Source: Candidatus Geohydrothermomicrobium daggyaiense
GTDB taxonomy: Bacteria > Actinomycetota > Geothermincolia > Fen-727 > JACVIW01
Direction of reading: 5' to 3'
DNA: 6,990 nt
Assembly (NCBI GenBank): GCA_015711695.1
Contig: JACVIW010000125.1
Coordinates: forward strand, 1-6,990
The notes beneath the pieces were generated by a model that was not told the DNA's origin, ran no database searches, and saw nothing but the letters and a program-made list of their open reading frames with translations. The first letter of the stretch is position 1, and the number at the start of each line of letters is the position of its first letter. The translations under genes and the position numbers were made by a program. Below are positions 1 through 5,866 of the stretch, piece after piece.

Positions 1-3
1 CCC

Positions 4-9
4 TATAAT
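4..9 (+). promoter_or_regulatory. possible -10 hexamer for the TPR gene
   Basis: A perfect TATAAT lies 68 bp upstream of the TPR gene start and would give a leader of about 60 nt. The matching -35 element would lie outside the window, so it cannot be examined. The same bases are also in an open frame that runs in from the left edge and stops at 40-42, so this could instead be the tail of an upstream gene. The hexamer match is seen; promoter function is inferred. Confidence 0.3.
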
Positions 10-77
10 AACGAGTTTGCTCACCTTAGAAGGATTAGTTAATATTTCTTTCGTTCCGTAAAAGTAGGAGAATCCTG

Positions 78-590
78 ATGAACACTATAAAAGCAACTGC
101 GAATAAAAAATTTAAAATCAGGGCGCTTATCTCGCTTATCATTGTTCTTGCCATGACCGCTACGCTCGTTCCAGGGCTAATATTCCTGTTCGGTGGTGCA
201 CAAAGCGCCGATGAACTGATACGCATGGGTCGCGCTTCATTCAAAGAGGGAAACTACGACCGCGCAATCCAGCTGTACACGGAAGCCACAAAAAAGGATC
301 CTTCGCGTGCGGAAGCATTCAATCTTCTGGGAATGGCTTACAGGATGAAATATCGTTCAACAAACGAGCTTAAATACAGGGAAAAGGAGATACTGTATTT
401 CAGAAAAGCCATCAACATAGAGCCCCGGAATGTCAACGCCCTTTTGAATCTCGGAACGACCCTTTATGACATGAACAAAAAGCAAGATGCTCTTGTCTAT
501 CTTAAGAAAGTTATAGAAATTCAACCCAATCATCCGGACCGAGCTCAAGTAGAAGAACTGATTGAAAAAGCGAGAGCAGAAGGCACCTGA
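78..590 (+). CDS. membrane-anchored tetratricopeptide repeat (TPR) protein
   Basis: This encodes a 170-residue protein of unknown specific role. TPR proteins are helical scaffolds for protein-protein contacts, so an adaptor or assembly role is the most that can be inferred. Residues 1-15 are rich in Lys and Arg. Residues about 16-39 form one long hydrophobic segment with a central Val-Pro-Gly, best read as a signal anchor that leaves the TPR part outside the cytoplasm; a cleavable signal peptide ending near Gly-Ala-Gln-Ser (40-43) is the alternative. Three TPR units follow. TPR1 is about 44-77 (GNYDRAIQLYTEATKKDP). TPR2 is about 78-117, with around six extra residues between its helices (KYRSTNELKYREKE). 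TPR3 is about 118-151 and ends in IQPNH. A short charged helix closes the protein. The ATG is preceded by AGGAG at 66-70 with a 7-nt spacer, which supports this start. The gene converges on pcrA, with 37 bp between the stop codons. It is complete. Confidence 0.85.
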   Translation: MNTIKATANKKFKIRALISLIIVLAMTATLVPGLIFLFGGAQSADELIRMGRASFKEGNYDRAIQLYTEATKKDPSRAEAFNLLGMAYRMKYRSTNELKYREKEILYFRKAINIEPRNVNALLNLGTTLYDMNKKQDALVYLKKVIEIQPNHPDRAQVEELIEKARAEGT

Positions 591-603
591 AAATGACTTA
601 TAT

Positions 604-628
604 GAAATACAAAATTATTGTTTCTTTT
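604..628 (+). terminator. weak AT-rich stem-loop between convergent genes
   Basis: GAAATACAA (604-612) and TTGTTTC (618-624) can form about seven pairs with a two-base bulge and a five-base loop, followed by TTTT at 625-628. It lies just after the TPR stop codon and would act on that transcript. The stem contains few GC pairs, so it is a poor intrinsic terminator. No better candidate is visible in the 37-bp gap. Confidence 0.22.
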
Positions 629-2793
629 CAGGTCAATTTTTTCAAAGGAGCGTATTTGAGCATCAAATTTTTGACACCCACAGTCTCAAAATCGACACTG
701 ACTTCTCCATCATCCCCATCGCCCCTAACTTCAAGCACGACACCTTCCCCCCACATCTCATGGATCACAGTATCTCCAATCTCCACTTCAAGCGGGTGCT
801 GCTCTATTCCTCGCTCATCTGACCATGATAACTCCTCCACGAAAGCATCAGGAATCTCGAGAAGAAATCTCGATGGCATAGCAGAAAAAGAGATCCCCCT
901 GTAACTTCTGGAAAGCGCTCGAAGGAGATAAAGACCTTTTTTGGCTCTCGTCATTCCCACATAGCATAATCTTCGTTCTTCCTCGATATCCTTTGAATCT
1001 TCCATCGAGCGAGAATGCGGGAAAAGGCCTTCTTCCATCCCTGTAATAAACACATAAGGAAACTCCAGGCCTTTTGCGTTATGCAGGGTCATCAGTGAAA
1101 CATAACCGGCCTTTTCGTCATAATCATCTATCTCGTTAACTAAAGCCACTCGCTCAAGAAAATCCTCAAGAGTAACCGCGCCGTATTGATCGCGAAAATC
1201 TACCACGACATTCAGAAGTTCCTTCAGATTCAAAATCCTTGATTCAGCTTCTACTGTCTTCTCCGCTTCGAGTTCAGCCATGTATCCAGTCCGGGTCCAT
1301 ATTTCCTCAATTAACTCGTCCACGCCATGTTCCCTGCTAAAAGTGATAAGATCTTCCAGCAACTCTACGAAGGATTTTATTTTATTTTTCGCCATCCGAC
1401 CGAGAGCCTGTATTTCATCAGCATCCTTTAATGCATCCAGAAGATAAAGCCCTGTCCTGCCTGCGTATTCCTCAACTACTGATAGCGTCTTCAATCCGAT
1501 TCCCCTGGAAGGAACGTTGATGATTCGCTTCAAACTGATTGAGTCTCTTGGGTTATGAATGACCCGCAAGTACGCTATGATATCTTTTATCTCAGCGCGC
1601 TCATAGAACTTCACCCCTGCAAAAATCCTGTACGGAATCCCTTCTCTAACCATAGCCTCCTCTAAAGAGCGCGACTGCGCATGAACCCTGTAAAATACAG
1701 CAATATCGCTGTATCGAGCCTTATGATTTTCCGCAAGTCTCTTTATTTCACTCACGATGAAAGAAGCTTCAGCACGCTCATCGGGAACAACGCAAACTTT
1801 GACCCTGTCGCCGGGAGGATTTTTGGTCCAAAGGACTTTTGGTTTTCTGGAACGGTTGTAACTCACCACGGCGCCCGCGGCATCCAGTATCGTTTGTGTA
1901 GAACGATAATTTTGCTCCAGTTTTATTACCCTCGCATCCGGGTAATCCTTTTCGAATTCCAGGATATTCCTTATGTCGGCCCCCCTCCATGAATAGATAC
2001 CTTGATCATCATCACCAACAACACAAAGATTCCTGTGCTCCCCGGCAAGCATTTTGATAAACATATACTGGGGCATGTTCGTGTCCTGGTATTCATCAAC
2101 GAGTATATGCCTAAAACGCTCCTGGTATTTTTTGAGAACGTCGGGATAAATTTCAAAAAGATTTATCACAAGCAGAAGGAGATCATCGAAATCAAGAGCA
2201 TCGTTGTCTTTAAGCTTCTGCTGGTATAGAGAATAAATTTCTGCGGCAACTTTTTCAAAGGGATTTGAAGAATTAATACCAGCCACGTCCGGGTCTATCA
2301 TCTCGTTTTTTAAAGAACTTATGTGCGCGCGCAGTCCGCGCGGGTGATACTGTCGCATATCGTAGCCAAGCTCGGAAAGGCAAGACGTGATGAGCCTGAT
2401 TGAATCGGCCTCGTCATAGATCACGAAGCGCGATGAATATCCAAGTTTCTCTATTTCCTTTCGCAGAATCCTCGCGCAAGCGGAATGGAAAGTGGCTATT
2501 ATCATTTCTTTTGCCGTAGGGCCGACAAGAGATATTACCCGGTCTCTCATCTCGAGCGCGGCTTTGTTTGTAAAAGTTATCGCAAGTATCTCCCATGGTT
2601 TTATTCCGTGAGATTTTATTAGGTTTGCAATTCTGTACGTTAGAACCCTTGTCTTACCACTTCCAGCCCCAGCAAGGATAAGAAGAGGGCTTCCCATGTG
2701 CTCGACAGCCTCGCGCTGTCTCTCGTTTAACTCCCACTCCCAAAATATTGAATCAGTGTTCTTGTCGCGGACCTTAGCCATCCCTATTCCCAT
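628..2793 (-). CDS. pcrA: ATP-dependent DNA helicase, PcrA/UvrD type (superfamily 1A)
   Basis: This encodes a 721-residue 3'-5' DNA helicase of the UvrD/PcrA/Rep family, known for roles in nucleotide excision repair, clearing replication obstacles and displacing stalled RNA polymerase. All core motifs are visible: Q-motif LNERQREAV (22-30), Walker A AGAGSGKT (41-48), motif Ia ITFTNKAALEM (72-82), Ib TFHSACARILR (101-111), Walker B with VDEYQDTN (232-239), motif III VVGDDDQGIYSWRGA (258-272), motif IV LEQNYRST (292-299), motif V around MTLHNAKGLEF (565-593) and motif VI around RRLCYVGMTRAKK (604-624). Residues about 670-721 (HEMWGEGVV to LKYAPLKKL) match the C-terminal Tudor-like module of PcrA, which contacts RNA polymerase; this favours PcrA over Rep. 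The length is normal. The ATG at 2793 lies inside guaA, giving a 10-bp overlap and probable translational coupling. No clear ribosome binding site precedes it, and an in-frame ATG at 2781 is a plausible alternative start four codons downstream. Confidence 0.96.
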   Translation of the reverse strand: MGIGMAKVRDKNTDSIFWEWELNERQREAVEHMGSPLLILAGAGSGKTRVLTYRIANLIKSHGIKPWEILAITFTNKAALEMRDRVISLVGPTAKEMIIATFHSACARILRKEIEKLGYSSRFVIYDEADSIRLITSCLSELGYDMRQYHPRGLRAHISSLKNEMIDPDVAGINSSNPFEKVAAEIYSLYQQKLKDNDALDFDDLLLLVINLFEIYPDVLKKYQERFRHILVDEYQDTNMPQYMFIKMLAGEHRNLCVVGDDDQGIYSWRGADIRNILEFEKDYPDARVIKLEQNYRSTQTILDAAGAVVSYNRSRKPKVLWTKNPPGDRVKVCVVPDERAEASFIVSEIKRLAENHKARYSDIAVFYRVHAQSRSLEEAMVREGIPYRIFAGVKFYERAEIKDIIAYLRVIHNPRDSISLKRIINVPSRGIGLKTLSVVEEYAGRTGLYLLDALKDADEIQALGRMAKNKIKSFVELLEDLITFSREHGVDELIEEIWTRTGYMAELEAEKTVEAESRILNLKELLNVVVDFRDQYGAVTLEDFLERVALVNEIDDYDEKAGYVSLMTLHNAKGLEFPYVFITGMEEGLFPHSRSMEDSKDIEEERRLCYVGMTRAKKGLYLLRALSRSYRGISFSAMPSRFLLEIPDAFVEELSWSDERGIEQHPLEVEIGDTVIHEMWGEGVVLEVRGDGDDGEVSVDFETVGVKNLMLKYAPLKKLT

Positions 2794-4325
2794 TCAATTG
2801 TGCTGGGGGGTTTACTGGAGATATCGTAGGCAACCCTGTTTACACCTTCAACCTCGTTTATTATTCTGGTGGAAATCCTTTCAAGAACCTCATAAGGAAG
2901 CCTTGCCCAATCCGCCGTCATCGCGTCCTCGCTTGTTACTGCCCTTACGATAATAGGATAAGCATAAGTTCTTTCATCACCCATTACCCCAACAGATTTA
3001 ATACAGGGTAGAATCGCGAAAGACTGCCATACCTCCCTGTACAGGTCCGCCCTCTTGATTTCCTCGATAACAATCGCATCAGCTTTCCTAAGTATCTCAA
3101 GCCGTTCCCTTGTCACCTCGCCTATTATTCTCACAGCAAGGCCTGGCCCGGGGAAAGGTTGCCGCCAGACTATCTCTTCAGGAAGACCAAGTTCTTCTCC
3201 CACAGCTCTGACTTCATCCTTAAAAAGTTCCCTCAAAGGCTCTATCAACTCAAAGCGCATATCCTCGGGAAGACCTCCCACGTTGTGGTGAGACTTTATC
3301 CTTGCTGCATCCTTTGTGCCACTTTCGATAATGTCAGGATATAGAGTTCCCTGCACGAGAAACTTCGCGTCTTTCAAATCTCTTGCTATTTCTTCGAAAA
3401 CCCTTATAAACTCTTCCCCTATGATCTTTCTCTTTTCCTCGGGATCGATTACACCTTTTAAACGCTTCAGGAATCTCTCTGAGGCATCGACGTGTACAAG
3501 GTTCATATCGAAATGCCGCCCGAAAGTCTCCACAACCTCCTCTGCCTCCCCGAGCCGTAGAAGCCCGGTATCAACAAAAACGCATGTTAAATGATCCCCT
3601 ACAGCTTTGTGCACCAAGACCGCTGCTGTGGAAGAGTCAACCCCTCCAGAAAGTCCGCAGATAATTTTTTCCCCGCCAACTCTTTCACGTATCGTTTGAA
3701 TCGCACCCTCGATAATTGAAGTCATGGTCCATGTGGGAAGACAATCGCAAGCTTCATAAAGAAATCTTTTAATAATTTCCAAACCATGTGGTGTATGCAC
3801 AACCTCTGGATGAAACTGCACACCGTATAAACCCATTTCCGGCGCTTCCATCGCTGCCACTTGAGAGTTTGGCGTCCTCGCGGTTACATTGAAACCGGGA
3901 GGAGCCTGAGTTACAGCATCGCCGTGGCTCATCCATACGATTTGCTCAAGCGGAAGGTTCTCGAAAAGAACGCCCTCTGAAATAACAGTAAGTTCCGTTT
4001 TTCCATATTCTCCAGCTTTCGTCCTCTCAACAAGCCCTCCAAGCTCCTTCGCCATCAATTGCATCCCGTAACAAATGCCCAGCACCGGAACCCCAAGCCT
4101 GAAAACTTCAGGGTCAATACCAGGCGCACCCTCGGCATAAACGCTTGAGGGACCACCGCTTAAGATTATGCCGTTCGGCTTCATCTTTTTTATCTCATCA
4201 ATGGGCGTGTCGTGTGGGATGATCTTGCTGTAAACTTTGCACTCCCTTACCCGTCGCGCAATGAGCCTTGCATACTGCGCCCCGTAGTCAATTACGATCA
4301 CTTTATAATCCTGCGCTGCGCTCAA
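2784..4325 (-). CDS. guaA: GMP synthase (glutamine-hydrolysing)
   Basis: This cytoplasmic enzyme makes GMP from XMP, ATP and glutamine, the last step of de novo guanine nucleotide synthesis. The 513 residues match the usual length. The N-terminal class I glutamine amidotransferase domain (about 1-195) has the nucleophile Cys85 in GICYGMQ, and His172 and Glu174 in VQFHPEV complete the triad. The ATP pyrophosphatase domain carries the P-loop SGGVDSS (226-232). The C-terminal dimerisation domain contains WRQPFPGPGLAVRI and ends in the family-typical KPPSTIEWE. No key residue is missing. The start is TTG at 4325, chosen because a GGAGG lies six bases upstream and the protein begins at the usual distance before VIDYGAQY; the nearby ATG at 4330 is out of frame and stops at its third codon. 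It follows guaB3, the preceding pathway step, after about 130 bp and overlaps the helicase gene by 10 bp. Confidence 0.98.
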   Translation of the reverse strand: MSAAQDYKVIVIDYGAQYARLIARRVRECKVYSKIIPHDTPIDEIKKMKPNGIILSGGPSSVYAEGAPGIDPEVFRLGVPVLGICYGMQLMAKELGGLVERTKAGEYGKTELTVISEGVLFENLPLEQIVWMSHGDAVTQAPPGFNVTARTPNSQVAAMEAPEMGLYGVQFHPEVVHTPHGLEIIKRFLYEACDCLPTWTMTSIIEGAIQTIRERVGGEKIICGLSGGVDSSTAAVLVHKAVGDHLTCVFVDTGLLRLGEAEEVVETFGRHFDMNLVHVDASERFLKRLKGVIDPEEKRKIIGEEFIRVFEEIARDLKDAKFLVQGTLYPDIIESGTKDAARIKSHHNVGGLPEDMRFELIEPLRELFKDEVRAVGEELGLPEEIVWRQPFPGPGLAVRIIGEVTRERLEILRKADAIVIEEIKRADLYREVWQSFAILPCIKSVGVMGDERTYAYPIIVRAVTSEDAMTADWARLPYEVLERISTRIINEVEGVNRVAYDISSKPPSTIEWE

Positions 4326-4331
4326 ATCATT

Positions 4332-4336
4332 CCTCC
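4332..4336 (-). promoter_or_regulatory. Shine-Dalgarno sequence of guaA
   Basis: On the minus strand GGAGG is followed by AATGAT and then the TTG start of guaA. This near-ideal site at six bases identifies TTG as the initiation codon, even though an out-of-frame ATG lies within the spacer. Confidence 0.75.
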
Positions 4337-4411
4337 AGTATGGATGAATCAGAAGTTCATATCCTATTTCGATTCACAAAGCGCGGAAAAGCCTGACCCG
4401 AGTTTTTAGTG

Positions 4412-4434
4412 TTTTCACGCTTAAAAAGCGAAAA
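4412..4434 (-). other. stem-loop in the guaB3-guaA spacer
   Basis: CGCTT (4418-4422) pairs with AAGCG (4426-4430) across an AAA loop in plus-strand terms. TTTT (4412-4415) and AAAA (4431-4434) extend the stem after a two-base bulge. It lies about 20 bases beyond the guaB3 stop codon. No uridine run follows on the minus strand, so it is not a standard intrinsic terminator; a processing or stability element is possible. The rest of this 130-bp spacer shows the guaA ribosome binding site but no convincing promoter, riboswitch or small gene. Confidence 0.25.
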
Positions 4435-4455
4435 TTACCACCAGGAAACAGAACT

Positions 4456-5616
4456 TTACTTTCCCATCCCAACATCCTGAATTCTTTGCAGGGATTTGCC
4501 CTCGGTCTGGATAGCCGGCGCAACCATTACCTCTGCTCTCTGAAACTCTTTGATTGTCGCGTATCCACAGGTAGCCATCGAAGTCCTGAGAGCTCCGAAA
4601 AGATTAAGCGTTCCGTCATTCTCAAAAGCGGGACCAAGAAGTATCTCCCTGAGACTAGCAACCTGACCGACATAGACCCTAGTACCACGAGGAAGTTCTG
4701 GATGGAAAGTAGCCATGCCCCAGTGATATCCCTTTCCAGGAGCTTCATAAGCCCTAGCGAGCGGAGCTCCTATCATCACCGCGTCCGCGCCGCACGCAAC
4801 GCACTTCGCTATATCGCCACCAGTTCTTATACCACCATCGGCAATTACGTTCACATATCGCCCGGATTCCTCCAACACCCGAGCCCTTGCTGCCGCAGCA
4901 TCCGCTAAAGCGGTAGCCTGCGGAACACCGATCCCGAGAACACCTCTGGTGGTACAAGCATGCCCCGGGCCAACCCCTATTAAAACACCAATTGCACCAG
5001 TCCTCATTAAATGAAGAGCGGTATGATAAGAAGCACAACCGCCAACTATAGCTGGTACCTCGAGTTCTGATATGAATTTATAAAGATCAAGAGGTACCCT
5101 CTTCTTGCTGAGATGTTCGGCACTTACAACCGTTCCCTGTATGACAAGAATATCGAGTCCAGCCTCAATGGCATACCTGTAATATTGCTCAACCCTCTGG
5201 GGGGTAAGTGAGGCAGCGGTAATTACACCTGACTCTTTTATTTTCCTAACTCTTTCATATACGAGTTCAGGTTTAATAGGTTCTCTATAAATCCTCTGAA
5301 TTCCCCGTGTCGCCTCTTCTTTTGGAAACGAGGCAATTTCTTCTAGCAGCGGATAAGGGTTCTCATATCTAGTGTGTAGCCCCTCGAGATTCAATACCCC
5401 AACTCCTCCAAGCTTACCCACTGCAATGGCCATATCCGGATCGACCACGCCATCCATCGCCGACGCGAGTAAAGGCATTTCCAATCTATAAGGACCAAGT
5501 TGCACTGATATATCTATATCCTCGGGATCACGGGTTCTCCTTGAGGGAACGATTGCAATGTCATCAAGCCCGTATGCTCTCCTTCCTGTTTTACCAAGAC
5601 CTATTTCAACTTCCAA
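4456..5616 (-). CDS. guaB3: GuaB3-family IMP dehydrogenase lacking CBS domains
   Basis: This is a 386-residue TIM-barrel protein of the IMP dehydrogenase/GMP reductase superfamily, expected to oxidise IMP to XMP with NAD+ and so feed the adjacent guaA. It resembles actinobacterial GuaB3 along its length, as recalled from that family: EIGLGKTGRRAY at the N-terminus, VPSRRTR (23-29), GVGVLNLEG (71-79), LVIQGTVVSAEH (157-168) and LRTSMATCGYATIKEFQ (343-359). The roughly 120-residue CBS pair of canonical GuaB is absent. The active-site loop GVGPGHACTTRG (214-225) keeps the catalytic cysteine, Cys221, which mycobacterial GuaB3 lacks in my recollection. The phosphate-binding ADGGIRTGGD (259-268) is intact. 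The canonical mobile-flap Arg-Tyr pair is not evident. The preferred start is TTG at 5616, five bases after a GGGGGG run, giving MEVEIGLGKT as in relatives. A TTG at 5631 would add five residues but has no ribosome binding site. The gene lies between groL and guaA. Confidence 0.92.
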   Translation of the reverse strand: MEVEIGLGKTGRRAYGLDDIAIVPSRRTRDPEDIDISVQLGPYRLEMPLLASAMDGVVDPDMAIAVGKLGGVGVLNLEGLHTRYENPYPLLEEIASFPKEEATRGIQRIYREPIKPELVYERVRKIKESGVITAASLTPQRVEQYYRYAIEAGLDILVIQGTVVSAEHLSKKRVPLDLYKFISELEVPAIVGGCASYHTALHLMRTGAIGVLIGVGPGHACTTRGVLGIGVPQATALADAAAARARVLEESGRYVNVIADGGIRTGGDIAKCVACGADAVMIGAPLARAYEAPGKGYHWGMATFHPELPRGTRVYVGQVASLREILLGPAFENDGTLNLFGALRTSMATCGYATIKEFQRAEVMVAPAIQTEGKSLQRIQDVGMGK

Positions 5617-5621
5617 CGCGA

Positions 5622-5627
5622 CCCCCC
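5622..5627 (-). promoter_or_regulatory. G-rich ribosome binding site of guaB3
   Basis: Six consecutive G bases on the minus strand, followed by TCGCG and the TTG at 5616, can pair with the CCUCC of 16S rRNA, partly through G-U pairs. No comparable purine run precedes the alternative TTG at 5631. This favours the shorter protein. Confidence 0.5.
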
Positions 5628-5689
5628 ACAAATAGTGACATTGGTCTTTAACTATTTAATCACAGAGCTTTTGCGGTATAAACAATTCC

Positions 5690-5782
5690 TTAATTTTTAA
5701 CTTTTTTGCACAAGCCATAACATACTACGATTTTATCCCGTCCGGTATCCGAATCACAGGAAAATTCCGTACAACAGCCCAC
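5690..5782 (-). CDS. possible 30-residue cysteine-rich small protein
   Basis: A GTG-initiated frame of 30 codons ends in TAA, between groL and guaB3. AGGA (5789-5792) lies six bases before the GTG, a good ribosome binding site. The peptide starts MGCCTEFSC and ends VVCYGLCKKVKN. Its five cysteines (positions 3, 4, 9, 21, 25) include a C-x3-C pair, and its tail is basic. The cysteine spacing suggests metal binding or disulfides, but I recognise no family and assign no function. It ends 73 bp before guaB3 and starts 20 bp after the groL stem-loop, so it would be transcribed by read-through from groL unless a promoter lies within the 3' end of groL. A competing ATG frame at 5784 encodes 19 residues and uses the same ribosome binding site. 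At 93 bp a chance frame cannot be excluded; the cysteine density and the binding site are the only support. Confidence 0.45.
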   Translation of the reverse strand: MGCCTEFSCDSDTGRDKIVVCYGLCKKVKN

Positions 5783-5801
5783 ATATTTTCCTAAAATGTG
5801 G
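5779..5801 (-). other. stem-loop overlapping the small-ORF translation start
   Basis: On the minus strand CCACATTTT (5801-5793) can pair with AAAA (5789-5786) and TGTGG (5783-5779), with a TA bulge and an AGG loop. The loop and first stem base hold the AGGA ribosome binding site, and the GTG start codon (5782-5780) is in the stem. It directly abuts the larger stem-loop at 5802-5827. The pairing is visible; control of translation is inferred. Confidence 0.35.
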
Positions 5802-5827
5802 AGCGCCTGCTCATTAGAGCAGGCGCT
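5802..5827 (-). terminator. strong stem-loop after groL, probable terminator or attenuator
   Basis: AGCGCCTGCTC and GAGCAGGCGCT form a perfect 11-bp GC-rich stem with a four-base ATTA loop, 39 bp beyond the groL stop codon. Read in the groL direction it is preceded by A residues and followed by CCACATTTT, so the uridine run is displaced by five bases. On the plus strand the stem is followed directly by TTTT, but no plus-strand gene ends here. The position fits a groL terminator. The imperfect run would fit partial read-through into guaB3, or a 3'-end stabilising hairpin. Confidence 0.6.
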
Positions 5828-5866
5828 TTTCCCACACGCTCCTTAGATTCGCTCAAACTCTCATGC

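Noticed and set aside
1..42. Open frame entering from the left edge, 13 codons ending at TAA 40-42, possibly the tail of an upstream gene
   Set aside because: It is too short to identify, another frame is also open to position 60, and a TATAAT promoter reading of the same bases is equally plausible.
593..904. Plus-strand frames antisense to the 3' end of the helicase gene
   Set aside because: They have low-complexity Ser/Pro/Thr composition and no recognisable domain, and they lie opposite the conserved PcrA C-terminal module.
4326..4455. Purine or other nucleotide riboswitch upstream of guaA
   Set aside because: The spacer shows no recognisable purine-aptamer three-way junction or loop sequences, only a short AT-capped hairpin and the ribosome binding site.
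5617..5689. Dedicated promoter for guaB3 in the AT-rich stretch upstream
   Set aside because: TTGTTTATACC and nearby AT-rich hexamers are present, but no -35/-10 pair with 16-18 bp spacing was convincing.
5725..5784. 19-residue ATG-initiated frame overlapping the cysteine-rich small ORF
   Set aside because: It shares the AGGA with tighter spacing, is shorter, and shows no composition suggesting a real product. It remains a minor alternative.
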